Shown piece after piece: positions 34,867-43,542 of a stretch of 64,000 bases of DNA. The stretch is from positions 6,929,703 to 6,993,702 of the forward strand of contig CP016211.1 of assembly GCA_001931535.1 (NCBI GenBank), in the 5' to 3' direction. A model generated the notes under the pieces. It was given only the letters and a program-made list of their open reading frames with translations, was not told the DNA's origin and ran no database searches. The stretch is from Minicystis rosea (lineage in GTDB: Bacteria; Myxococcota_A; Polyangia; Polyangiales; Polyangiaceae). A program made the position numbers and the translations under genes. Position 1 is the stretch's first letter; each line of letters begins with the position of its first letter.

Positions 34867-37376
34867 TGGTGCGTGCTCTTCCCGCCCTGCTTCGACTTGC
34901 CGGTGATGGTGATGTCGCTGGCCACGATCTCGACGCCGCCCGACGAGACCGCGACCTTGGTGGAGTCGCCGCAGGAGAACACGATGCTGGACCCGTCCAC
35001 CTTCAGCGAGCCGCCGATCCGGATCGACATGCTCGCCCTGGACTTGATGCCGTAGGCGCCGCCCGACTCGGACTTGAGCCCGCCGCCGATCTGCGTGGTG
35101 AGCGCGCCCTTGATCTTGCGCGCGGTCCCGCTCTTGGTCTTGATCTTCAAGCTGCCGACCTGCTCGGCGTGGGCGCCGAGCACCTTGAGATCGGCGGACA
35201 TCGTCTTCGTCGTGTGGCTGCCGCCGACGACGAGCGCGGATGCGCCCGTCGTCGTCCAGCCGATGGATCCGGGCGTGATCACGGTGTGGGCCGCGCCGAT
35301 CATCTCCATCATCGCGCCTTCGACCCAGGTGCCGCGATGGCCGGGGCCGGGCCCTTGGGCAGCGCTCGAATCCGTGGCGCCGGCCGATCCACCGCCGCCT
35401 GCCTGCGGGCCGCCGCCCTGCGGCTGCTCGTTCCACGGCGCGGGCGGCGGCGCGCCCGTGATGCTCGACACCACCGCATCACCGCCCGGCACGAGGCCGC
35501 CGGCCACGCCCGCGGCCGCGGTGAGCGCGCCGCTCCATCCACCTTCGACGGCGCCTTTGCCCACTTGATAAATGCCCGCCGCGACTTGCCCCCATGTGCC
35601 GAGCGCGCCCGCGCCCGCGAGCGCGGCCTGCTCCAAGAGCCCTTTCGCGCCCGTGACCGGATTGCCGACCTTCTCCAACAAGGCACCTCCGACGAGCACG
35701 CTCTCGCTGCCTACGGAGATACCCATGTTGCCCTTGACGTAGATCTTCTGCATCGCGCCGACCGTGGCCGACTGCGAGCCCACGCCGACGATGTGCGCCT
35801 GCGTGACGGAGACGTCCTCGTTCGAGCCGACGGTGCGCGTCTGGCTGCCTTTGAGGAGCAGTGATTCGTTCTTCACCGTCTGCGTCACCATGTTGTTGGC
35901 GACTTTGGTGCTCTTGGCGAAGGCCGCTTGAATCACCATGTGCTGCCGCCCGGCCGCATCGTCGTATTGAATGCCGTTGAGGGCGCCGCCGCCGGGCGAG
36001 CTGAAGGTGCCCACGCGCGTCACGGTCTTGTTGGCGGGGAGCGCTTCGGGCGGAGGTTGTTTGCCGTTGTAGGTGCGGCCGAGCACGATGGGCCGATCGG
36101 GATCACCATCCTCGAAGGCCACGAGGACCTCCCAACCCACGCGCGGAATCGCCATCGATCCAGGCATGTGCATCTGCATCGTGCGCACGGGGAGGCTGCT
36201 CTTGTCATCCTGCGGGCCTTCGCGATCCCACGGGAAGCGCACGCGCACGCGACCGAGCGAGTCGGCGTGGATCTCCTGACCGGACGGGCCTGTGACCTTC
36301 GCAGGATGGACACCGTGCATCACGGGGCGCGGCGTGATCTTCGGCAGGCGGTATGGGACGCTCTCCGGAATGGCGCGCGCCATGAGCTGATAACGGCCGC
36401 CGTGCGAGAATTGATGGGTGAGGCCGACGATGAAGTGCTTGCCTTCGGGGCGCGCGGCGCCGGTGTAATCGGGCCCGAGCTCGAGGGCCACGCGCACGCC
36501 GGGAGCGAGGCCGAGCGCGTTGGTCTGGAAGGTGACGGAGAGCGCATCGGCGCGCAGGCTCTCGAGCCGGAGCTGGGCGCGCGCGCGGCCCGCATCGCCG
36601 GCGCGGAAACCGCCCGGGGCCTCGTACACCTCGAGGCCCTGCTCGGCGTCGACGCCGGCCGTCGCCACGCCTTCGAGCGCGACGCGCGGCTTCTCGGCGA
36701 AGTAATCGCGCAGCGTGACCTTGCCGGGGCGGCGCCGCCGCGTGACGTGGCAATGGAAGGCCGCGGGCCCCGCCGCATCCATGGCGTCGTCGACGATGGT
36801 GAGCGAAGCGCTCGCCTCGGGCGCGTTCGACGATTGGTCCTCCAGGAGGAAGCGCTCGCCCTCGTCCGTGGTCTCGAAGCGGAAATAGAGGCCGTCGTCT
36901 TCACACAAACGGCGCACGAAGGCGGCGTCGGTCTCCGCATACTGCACCACGTAATCACGCGCTTCGTGGGATCCGGACGCGTTGAGCTCGATCGCGTCCG
37001 CCCCATAGGCGCCGCGCTCGAGCACGGCCTTCACGATGTCCGGCACGGTCATGTGCTGGAACACCTTGGTCTGCCGGCGCAGCTCCAGCGCGGCGAAGCT
37101 CGAGCGCACCGAGATCACGTGACGACGCGCGGTGGCGTCGCGCGAGACGGCGCCCGTGGAGATGCGTGTCACCACGCCGCCGACGAGGCGCTGATCGTGC
37201 TCGCCGGAGAGGCGAATCGCGCAGGGCCTGCCGATGACCGCGTCGGGATCGATCGGAGTCTGCGAAAACGCCGTGATCTCGAAGGTGGCCGCCTCGCCGA
37301 GCGCTTCATGCCCGGTGAGGTCGTGACATTCGAGATCGAGTTCCGCTGCCGGGATGAAGAGATCGACCCGCGCCAT
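34863..37376 (-). CDS. vgrG: T6SS spike protein VgrG (copy 1)
   Basis: 837 residues: gp27-like base (~1-380; ATARRHVISVRS, CEDDGLYFRFETT), a gp5 OB-fold (around GRVRVRFPWDREG and IPRVGWEVLVAFEDGDPDRP) and a C-terminal beta-helix of short hydrophobic repeats. Between ~620 and 720 a Gly/Ala-rich, partly hydrophobic insert with a Pro/Gly/Gln low-complexity stretch interrupts the beta-helix, followed by further needle repeats (GGSHTTKTM, KSESGGAYG). ATG 37376 has a GGGAGC ribosome binding site. It heads the operon with the ketosynthase-like and HEAT genes. It is the trimeric tip of the T6SS tube; the insert could carry or recruit cargo. Confidence 0.92.
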   Translation of the reverse strand: MARVDLFIPAAELDLECHDLTGHEALGEAATFEITAFSQTPIDPDAVIGRPCAIRLSGEHDQRLVGGVVTRISTGAVSRDATARRHVISVRSSFAALELRRQTKVFQHMTVPDIVKAVLERGAYGADAIELNASGSHEARDYVVQYAETDAAFVRRLCEDDGLYFRFETTDEGERFLLEDQSSNAPEASASLTIVDDAMDAAGPAAFHCHVTRRRRPGKVTLRDYFAEKPRVALEGVATAGVDAEQGLEVYEAPGGFRAGDAGRARAQLRLESLRADALSVTFQTNALGLAPGVRVALELGPDYTGAARPEGKHFIVGLTHQFSHGGRYQLMARAIPESVPYRLPKITPRPVMHGVHPAKVTGPSGQEIHADSLGRVRVRFPWDREGPQDDKSSLPVRTMQMHMPGSMAIPRVGWEVLVAFEDGDPDRPIVLGRTYNGKQPPPEALPANKTVTRVGTFSSPGGGALNGIQYDDAAGRQHMVIQAAFAKSTKVANNMVTQTVKNESLLLKGSQTRTVGSNEDVSVTQAHIVGVGSQSATVGAMQKIYVKGNMGISVGSESVLVGGALLEKVGNPVTGAKGLLEQAALAGAGALGTWGQVAAGIYQVGKGAVEGGWSGALTAAAGVAGGLVPGGDAVVSSITGAPPPAPWNEQPQGGGPQAGGGGSAGATDSSAAQGPGPGHRGTWVEGAMMEMIGAAHTVITPGSIGWTTTGASALVVGGSHTTKTMSADLKVLGAHAEQVGSLKIKTKSGTARKIKGALTTQIGGGLKSESGGAYGIKSRASMSIRIGGSLKVDGSSIVFSCGDSTKVAVSSGGVEIVASDITITGKSKQGGKSTHQ

Positions 37377-37483
37377 GAGCTCCCTCGACGAAGTATCGGA
37401 GCGGCGGCGGAGGCGGTCAACAGTGGTCTTGCGCCTTCGAGGCACGGCGCGCGATGCTCTGCCGCCATGGAGGTTCGGCGGGT

Positions 37484-38929
37484 ATGAGCGGAACGGCGAA
37501 CATTGCTTTCGAGGTCGAGTCGCTCGCGACGAGCAGCGAATCTGCTCCGAAGCACGGCAGCGGGCCGACGAGCATCGAAATCGACGCGAAGGGCACACGG
37601 GCGCTGACCCGCGGCGAGGGGCTCCGCGATCTGCCGCTCACCTGGAATCCGGCGACCGGGCACGCCGTCGAGGGCGCATGGCTCCGACTCTTCGACGACG
37701 GCGCCCGCGCGCTGCGGAAGGAGGACGACGATGGCATTGCCGTCGCCGACATCGCTTCCGGCAAGACGCTTTGCGTGCTCGAAGGGCAGCGTTTTCCGTT
37801 TGCGCCGCTGCTCGTCACGCCCGAAGGCGATCTCGGTGTGTCGCCCCTCGGCGCCGACAAGGCCGGAGACGCCCGCCTCACGCCGTTCACGGACGTCTGG
37901 GATTTGGCGACGGGCAAGCGCATTCATCGCCTCGAGGCGCCGGTGCTCATGGGCGTGCTGATCTCGGGCGGCAGGCTCGTCACCCTCGACGAGAAGAACG
38001 TGCTCGCGATTTGGGATCTGCGTGCGGGCCGCAAGACCACGGAAATCCCCGGCCTGAACGAGCGTCCGGCCCTGCTGCGTACCGACGGCCGGCGCGCGGT
38101 GGCGATGGGGATCAAGGGTCGAGTCACCGTCTGGGATCTCTCGACCTCGACCGTCGCCGCCACGCACGATGCTTTTGCCAAGCTCCTCGGCGGCCCGGCG
38201 AAGCACGTGCGTCTGCTCGCCGATGGCCGGCGGCTCGTGGCCGAAGGCTGGTTCCTCGACGTGCTCGATTTGGAGACCGGCGCGCTCGATCGATCGTGGG
38301 TCGCGCGCGATCCCAACCGCGACAAGATCCTCGCCGTCGCGCCGCTCGCGGAAGGCCCGTTCGTCGCGGTCCTGGCCGGACGTGGTCTGTTCGATCCCAA
38401 TACGCTCGAAGTGTGGGACGTGGATCGGAAGCTGCGCGTCGGCCTCGCCGAAGCATCGGATGCGCAAGTCCTCGCCCTCGCGCCCACGGGTCGGGTCGTG
38501 GTCGCCGGCGAAGAGGCGGTGGCCTCTTTTCAGCTCCACGCCCGCGCCGGCGCCGCGCTCCCGCCGCAGCCGGAAGTGGCGGACGCCGTTCGCAAGGCGC
38601 ACGCGAAGGCCACCGGCACCGTCATGGCCGCCAAGGTCGTGGAGCCTACCGCGGGAAAGAAGGCGTCGCCTGCCAACTCGGCACCTCCAAAGCACGCGGA
38701 GCCGGCAAAGCCTGCTTCGGCGAAGGCCGCCAAGGCCGCTCCGGCCAAAGCACCTTCGACGAAGGCCGCGCCCGCCAAGAAGAGCGCGCCCGCGAAAAAG
38801 ACGGCCTCGGCGAAGACCGCAAAGGCCGCTCCGGCAAAGAAGGCTGCGCCCTCCGGCAGCACGGTCAAAGCCAAGAAGACGGCCACCGCGAGCGCGAAGA
38901 AGACGGCCGCCAAGGGCAAGAAGAAGTAA
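37484..38929 (+). CDS. WD40-like beta-propeller protein with histone H1-like tail
   Basis: 481 residues. Residues ~1-365 form degenerate WD40-type blades (VWDLATGKRIHRLE, IWDLRAGRKTTEIP, VWDLSTSTVAATHD, VWDVDRKLRVGLA). After ~385 comes a Lys/Ala/Pro-rich tail of about 95 residues with repeated AKAAPAKK, KAAPAKK and TASAKKT units, ending in KGKKK. It resembles the C-terminal tail of histone H1 or of bacterial Hc1/AlgP-type proteins. No signal peptide is present. It sits between the vgrG1 and PAAR-Rhs operons, divergent from vgrG1 and convergent with rhs. A role in immunity, DNA binding or scaffolding cannot be decided. Confidence 0.8.
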   Translation: MSGTANIAFEVESLATSSESAPKHGSGPTSIEIDAKGTRALTRGEGLRDLPLTWNPATGHAVEGAWLRLFDDGARALRKEDDDGIAVADIASGKTLCVLEGQRFPFAPLLVTPEGDLGVSPLGADKAGDARLTPFTDVWDLATGKRIHRLEAPVLMGVLISGGRLVTLDEKNVLAIWDLRAGRKTTEIPGLNERPALLRTDGRRAVAMGIKGRVTVWDLSTSTVAATHDAFAKLLGGPAKHVRLLADGRRLVAEGWFLDVLDLETGALDRSWVARDPNRDKILAVAPLAEGPFVAVLAGRGLFDPNTLEVWDVDRKLRVGLAEASDAQVLALAPTGRVVVAGEEAVASFQLHARAGAALPPQPEVADAVRKAHAKATGTVMAAKVVEPTAGKKASPANSAPPKHAEPAKPASAKAAKAAPAKAPSTKAAPAKKSAPAKKTASAKTAKAAPAKKAAPSGSTVKAKKTATASAKKTAAKGKKK

Positions 38930-38985
38930 CCGACCGCGCTGCGCTCCGCATCGTCGGTCGATCTCGCTCGAGCCACGCCGGATTC

Positions 38986-39079
38986 AACGCCAAGGCGCCA
39001 AGAAGCAAAGACGCAAAAAGGCAAAGAGGCTCGAGCTCCCTCGCCTTTTTGCGTCTTTGCGCCTCCGCGCCTTGGCGTT
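38986..39079. repeat. Large imperfect inverted repeat at a convergent junction
   Basis: Left arm 38986-39022 (AACGCCAAGGCGC ... GCAAAGACGCAAAAAGGC) and right arm 39043-39079 (its complement) match over 37 bases with five or six mismatches clustered in the middle, around a 20-base spacer. It fills the space between the convergent stops of the WD40-like and Rhs genes. It belongs to the family at 31995 and 49596. It probably acts as a bidirectional terminator in RNA; its sequence conservation suggests a mobile or REP-like element. Confidence 0.85.
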
Positions 39080-39121
39080 CCTTCTCCCTCTCGGAATCGA
39101 ACGGACGTCGTCGGACAGGGC

Positions 39122-42100
39122 CTACACGCTGCAAACGAATTTGGGAGCGTGCTTCTTCGAGGCTGCGATGACGGCGTCGATTTGCTCCTGAGGCACGCCG
39201 GCTTTGCGCATCGCTTCGGCCTGTACCTTGATGATCTCCTGCGGGCTGAGCGTGTGAATCTCCGACGGCTCGACGCCGTAGCGCTTGCGGAAGATGTCGT
39301 CGGCGATGCGGTGCACGTCGTCGTGCGGGCCCTGCTCCAGGCCGATGACCGGGTTCGCGCGCTGGAAGGGCCATGTCCCACGCGGGCCAAGGCCATTGTG
39401 CTCGCCCCAGCATGCTTGCAAAGGCTCGTGCTTTTCGAGGCCGGGCATGCTGTTGCCGTAGATGCCGACGGGCGGAGTCTCCTGCATACCGAGCGGATCG
39501 ACCGTGAAGGTGGGGCTCTTGGTGAGGCCGAAGAGATCGCCGCCGGAGAGGATCAGGAGCGGATCGATGCTGAGCCAGCGGGCCGTCTCCGGATCGAAAT
39601 AACGACGGATCGTGTAGAGCAACCCCGTCTCTTCGTCAGCGTAATGCCCGAGCTGGCGAAATGGTGACGACACCTCGGCGGCGCCCGGATCGCGGTACGT
39701 CTCCAACACGTCACTGAACGTCGAGATCGAAGCGGCCCATGCGAGGCGGCCGCGCGCATCCACGAGCTCGCGCGGCGTGCCCATCGGATCGGTGACGTAG
39801 GAGTACACCTCGCCGTCCTCGATTTGGAGCAGCGGAAACATGGTGCGCGGGTGGTGCACGAAGACGCGGGTGCCACGGACCGAATCGATCTCGGCAGCGA
39901 GCACGACGCCATCCCAGAGGTAGTCGACGACGCGCGGCGGAGTGCGCTTCTGATCGAGCGTCTCCGGGGAAATCGGGGGCGAGACGATCACCTTGCGCGT
40001 TCGCCGGCCGAAGGCGTCGTACGTGAGGAGCACGCGCTCGCCCGACGGCAAACGCACCTCGCGGAGGCGGCTGCGCGCGTCCCATTGGTACTCGGTGGGT
40101 TTGTCGCCGTTCGAAGGGAGCTTGCGGCGGCGGCGGCGCGCGTCGTCGTAGGTGTACGAGGCGCGCGGCGTGCGCACGAGCACGTTCCCCGCGCGCACCT
40201 TCCAGGGCGCGAGGTCCGCGTCGGTGTAGCGGTTCAGACCGATGAGCGCGCCGGAAGGATCGTAGTCGAGGCGCATGCCGTGGCGCGCTTCGACGCCGAG
40301 CAGGCGGCCTTCGGGGCTGTAAGCGTAGGCCGCTCGACCCCAACGCCCATCCTGGAGCTCGATGGGACGACCAACGGTATCGTACGAATAGCGGCGGCGA
40401 ACGAGCGATGCGGGCTCGGTCACGCCTTCGGGCCGCGCGCTGACCCATTGCTCGAGCCAACGGCCGGCGCCGTCGACGGCGCGGCAGATGTCGATGCCGC
40501 CGCGGTAGACGTGGCGCCGCACTTCGCGGCCGCGGCGATCGTGCTGGAAGGCGACTTTGTGGCCGTCGTGATCGATGCCCGAGAGATCGCCGGCGGCGTC
40601 GTAGAAGTAACGCGTCGTCTGCCCATCAGGCAGCGTGCGCGAGGCCACGCGGCCCGAGCGATCGTAGGTGTAGCGAAGCGCGCGGCCGCCCTGCGACTCC
40701 ACGACGGTGCGGCCGGCGGCGTCGCGCTCGGCGGTGACGACGATGGGACGATCGTAGTCGTGGAGCACGGCCTCGATGAAGGCGCCGCGCTCGTCCCATG
40801 CAAAGGTGCGGCGGCCGTGGGGCGAGTCCTCTTCGATGACCTGGCCGGCCTCGTCGTAGGTGTACGAGAGCCACGCGTCGCCGGGCAGCTCCACGCGCGC
40901 GAGCCGGCCCGCGCGATCGTGTTGGTAGCGGAAGGTCGAGCCGTCGAAGGTGGTCTCCTCGCGCACGCGGCCCGCGCGATCGTGGCGGATCTCGTAGCGC
41001 TCGTTGCGCGGGCTGACGACGCCGACGACGCGTTCGAGCACGTCGTTCTCGTACGTCCAGGCCTGGCCGTCGGGGGCCACGATGCGGCGGAGCGCGTCCG
41101 TGCCTTCCCACTCCATGCGGAAGACGTCGCCGCGGCGGCTCGTGAACGAGGTGACGCGACCGCGCGCGTCCCACGTGTAGCGCTCGGTGGTGGCGTCGGG
41201 ATACGTGAGCGAGAGCGGGCGGCCGCGGGGATCGTTCTCGATCCGCACGAGGCTGCCGGCGTCGTCCGTGTAGCTCGTCTGCCGGCCGAGCGCGTCGTAC
41301 GTGAAGGTCACCGTGTGGTTGCGCGCGTCCGTGCGCCGCACGAGGTTGTGCGCGCCGTCGTACGCGAACGTGAGCGCGCGGCCGTCGGGCCCATTGACGC
41401 CCGCGACCCGGCCCCAGCGATCCCGCTCGACGGAGACGGTGACACCGTCGGGCGTGGTCATCGACTCGAGCTCACCGCGCGCGTCGTACACGCAACGGGT
41501 CACGAGCTTGCCCGGCTCGATGCGCTCGACCACGCGATCGTCCAGGTACGTCCACGACCATTCGCGGCCGGCGGCGTCGGTCTTCTTCACGCAGTTGCCG
41601 CGCGCATCGTATTCGAAGGTGATCTCTTCGCCGGCCGCGTTCTTCTCGACCAGGATGAAGCCGTCCTCGTCGCGCGCGAGCTCGCGCACCCACGCGCCGT
41701 CGGGCGTGGCTTCGCGCACGAGCGCGCGCGTCGCGTCGTACACGAGGACGCGGGGCGCAGGCGTGGAGTGCACGTAGACCGTGCGCTTCGGCGGATCGTA
41801 GTCGAGGCCCGCGGGGTGGAAGCCTTCATCGCTGCCCGCGCGCACGCACTGATCGGTCTCGTCGTCGTAGGCGTAGCGGAACGTCGGGCCGTCGGGCATC
41901 TGCTTCTCGACGAGCCGGTGCTTGCCGTCGTACGCGTAGCGCGAAACCTCGCCGGGCGCGCGCTCCACCGCTTCGAGCTCACCCGTGTCGGCGTAGCGGT
42001 ACCTCACCTCGAGGAGGCGCGTCCGCTCGACCCAGACGCCGAGCCCGGTGATGCGGCCTTTGTTGTCGTAAACGAAGCGCGCTTCGCGGCCGGCGGTGTC

Positions 42101-43051
42101 GATCACGACGGCGAGCCGCCCCTCCGCATAGCGGAGCTCGAGGTGGTTGCCGAAGGCGTCTCGGATCTCGTGGAGGTAGGAGCGAGCTTCGCCGTCGATC
42201 GGCTTGAAATGCCGCACCAAACGCGATTCGAGATCACGCACACGGTAGTGCCCGGGTGCGTCCAGCGAGATGTCGAGGCGCGCGCGGCGGAGGAAGGCCG
42301 AGCCGCGCAGCGGGACGGCGGGGAGATCGAGCTTGTGGCCCGTCTCGGTCCGGAGGGTCGTTTGGCCGGAGGCCGTCTCGATCCATTGATCGAAAGCGTG
42401 GGTCCAACCGCCTTTGCCGAAAGGGCCCTTGTCGCGGCGGAAGGCCGACGAGTACGAGCGGCGAAAGGCGAGGGGGATCATCCCAGGCAGCGCGAAGTCG
42501 TCCTCCCAATCGATGACCGCGCCCTGCGTGGCGGACACGGGATCGGAGATGACCTTGACCCCGTTCTTCTTCGCCCACGCTTTGGCCTGCGCCTCGGTGG
42601 TGATGGCGTCGAAGTCCGCGGCGGCGAGGAACATGGTTTGGATCTGAACGACTTGCTGTTTGTCGTTCATCGCGTTCATGCGCACGCTACTGCCGGTGAC
42701 CGCGACCTCCTTGCCTTCGGCGCGCACGTCGCTCTCGCCGTCCATGACGACGGCCCACATGTCGAGCGCGTGCGAGACGATGTCGCCGCTGCCGACGGGC
42801 GTCGCGGGCTTGTTGCAAGGCGGCGCCAGCTTCATGACGCAGTCCTTGAGCAGGACCTTCGCCTTGACCTTGAAGCTCTTGCCGTTGGTGGTGCCGCTCT
42901 TGGCGTCGCCGGATTTGGCGACGTAGGGGAACGGCGTGGGCACGGGGCCCGCCGGCGGCGTGGGCACGCTCAAGCTCACGCCGGGCGGCGCGGGCGCGGC
43001 GTGGTTGGAGTTCTTGGTGGCGATCTCCTTGCCGCTGGCGGTCGTGGGCAT
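39122..43051 (-). CDS. PAAR-like/Rhs polymorphic toxin (T6SS effector)
   Basis: 1309 residues. The N-terminus (~15-140) is a DUF4150-type PAAR-like spike domain with Cys pairs (KDCVMKLAPPCNKP, GSGDIVSHA). Then come a DUF6531-like start of the Rhs shell (VIDWEDDFALPGMIPLAFRRSY), YD/Rhs repeats (~240-1090; YxYDxxGR-type), and the Rhs core (RRYFDPETARWLSIDPL, ending FTVDPLGM at about 1189), the usual self-cleavage site. The last 120 residues are a variable toxin domain with Cys/His-rich ACWGEHN, GPHDDVHRIADD and a helical end; its activity was not recognised. ATG 43051 is two bases after the DUF6484-like gene. No immunity gene follows the toxin end. Confidence 0.92.
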   Translation of the reverse strand: MPTTASGKEIATKNSNHAAPAPPGVSLSVPTPPAGPVPTPFPYVAKSGDAKSGTTNGKSFKVKAKVLLKDCVMKLAPPCNKPATPVGSGDIVSHALDMWAVVMDGESDVRAEGKEVAVTGSSVRMNAMNDKQQVVQIQTMFLAAADFDAITTEAQAKAWAKKNGVKVISDPVSATQGAVIDWEDDFALPGMIPLAFRRSYSSAFRRDKGPFGKGGWTHAFDQWIETASGQTTLRTETGHKLDLPAVPLRGSAFLRRARLDISLDAPGHYRVRDLESRLVRHFKPIDGEARSYLHEIRDAFGNHLELRYAEGRLAVVIDTAGREARFVYDNKGRITGLGVWVERTRLLEVRYRYADTGELEAVERAPGEVSRYAYDGKHRLVEKQMPDGPTFRYAYDDETDQCVRAGSDEGFHPAGLDYDPPKRTVYVHSTPAPRVLVYDATRALVREATPDGAWVRELARDEDGFILVEKNAAGEEITFEYDARGNCVKKTDAAGREWSWTYLDDRVVERIEPGKLVTRCVYDARGELESMTTPDGVTVSVERDRWGRVAGVNGPDGRALTFAYDGAHNLVRRTDARNHTVTFTYDALGRQTSYTDDAGSLVRIENDPRGRPLSLTYPDATTERYTWDARGRVTSFTSRRGDVFRMEWEGTDALRRIVAPDGQAWTYENDVLERVVGVVSPRNERYEIRHDRAGRVREETTFDGSTFRYQHDRAGRLARVELPGDAWLSYTYDEAGQVIEEDSPHGRRTFAWDERGAFIEAVLHDYDRPIVVTAERDAAGRTVVESQGGRALRYTYDRSGRVASRTLPDGQTTRYFYDAAGDLSGIDHDGHKVAFQHDRRGREVRRHVYRGGIDICRAVDGAGRWLEQWVSARPEGVTEPASLVRRRYSYDTVGRPIELQDGRWGRAAYAYSPEGRLLGVEARHGMRLDYDPSGALIGLNRYTDADLAPWKVRAGNVLVRTPRASYTYDDARRRRRKLPSNGDKPTEYQWDARSRLREVRLPSGERVLLTYDAFGRRTRKVIVSPPISPETLDQKRTPPRVVDYLWDGVVLAAEIDSVRGTRVFVHHPRTMFPLLQIEDGEVYSYVTDPMGTPRELVDARGRLAWAASISTFSDVLETYRDPGAAEVSSPFRQLGHYADEETGLLYTIRRYFDPETARWLSIDPLLILSGGDLFGLTKSPTFTVDPLGMQETPPVGIYGNSMPGLEKHEPLQACWGEHNGLGPRGTWPFQRANPVIGLEQGPHDDVHRIADDIFRKRYGVEPSEIHTLSPQEIIKVQAEAMRKAGVPQEQIDAVIAASKKHAPKFVCSV

Positions 43052-43053
43052 GG

Positions 43054-43542
43054 CTACGGCAGCTCCACACGCGAGGCGAGCACGCGCACGAGCTCGCTCA
43101 TGTCGATGACCATCCGGTTGCCTTCGAAGCGGGCCGCGCCCGCGGCATCGACGCGCAGCGCGAAGGATCCCGCTTCGATCGAGAGCCCGCGCTCGGCGAC
43201 GAAGCGCAGCTCCTTGGCGCGCACGGCGACGCGCCCGTCCTCGTCGCGCTCGACGGGGAGACGCGTCTGCAAAGCGCCGAGCAAGGTGGGCCCGCGCTCG
43301 GTGTCGGCGGCGATCATCGGGCGGCCGGTGCGCAGGCAATCCTCGGCGAGCGCAGTATCGACGTCGTCGCCGAGACAGGCGGGGAGGCGCGTGCCGTCGG
43401 GCAGACGCACGCGATAAGCGTCCTCCGTGCGCATCTCGATGGTCACGGCGTGCAGGCCGGGGCCGAGCCGCGCGGGCTCGGGTGCCGGTCTCGGACGCTT
43501 CTTTGCCAAGGTCTTGGTCCGCGCCACCGCATCCCTCCTCAT
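43054..43542 (-). CDS. DUF6484-like T6SS accessory protein
   Basis: 162 residues. An N-terminal basic, Pro-rich stretch (RTKTLAKKRPRPAPEPARLG) precedes an all-beta domain (about 35-155; GRPMIAADTERGPTLLGALQTR). The second half (RFVAERGLSIEAGSFALRV) resembles the needle-type beta strands of VgrG-associated proteins. This fits DUF6484-type proteins found between vgrG and effector genes; the assignment is by pattern and context. ATG 43542 overlaps the vgrG2 stop by 4 bases and the gene is followed after 2 bases by the Rhs gene. It may be an adaptor between VgrG and the PAAR-Rhs effector. Confidence 0.65.
   Translation of the reverse strand: MRRDAVARTKTLAKKRPRPAPEPARLGPGLHAVTIEMRTEDAYRVRLPDGTRLPACLGDDVDTALAEDCLRTGRPMIAADTERGPTLLGALQTRLPVERDEDGRVAVRAKELRFVAERGLSIEAGSFALRVDAAGAARFEGNRMVIDMSELVRVLASRVELP

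Noticed and set aside
39824-43417. 1197-codon frame on the plus strand opposite the Rhs gene
   Set aside because: It is the antisense of the PAAR-Rhs coding region; its composition (Val/Arg/Gly/Ala/His) has no family signature.
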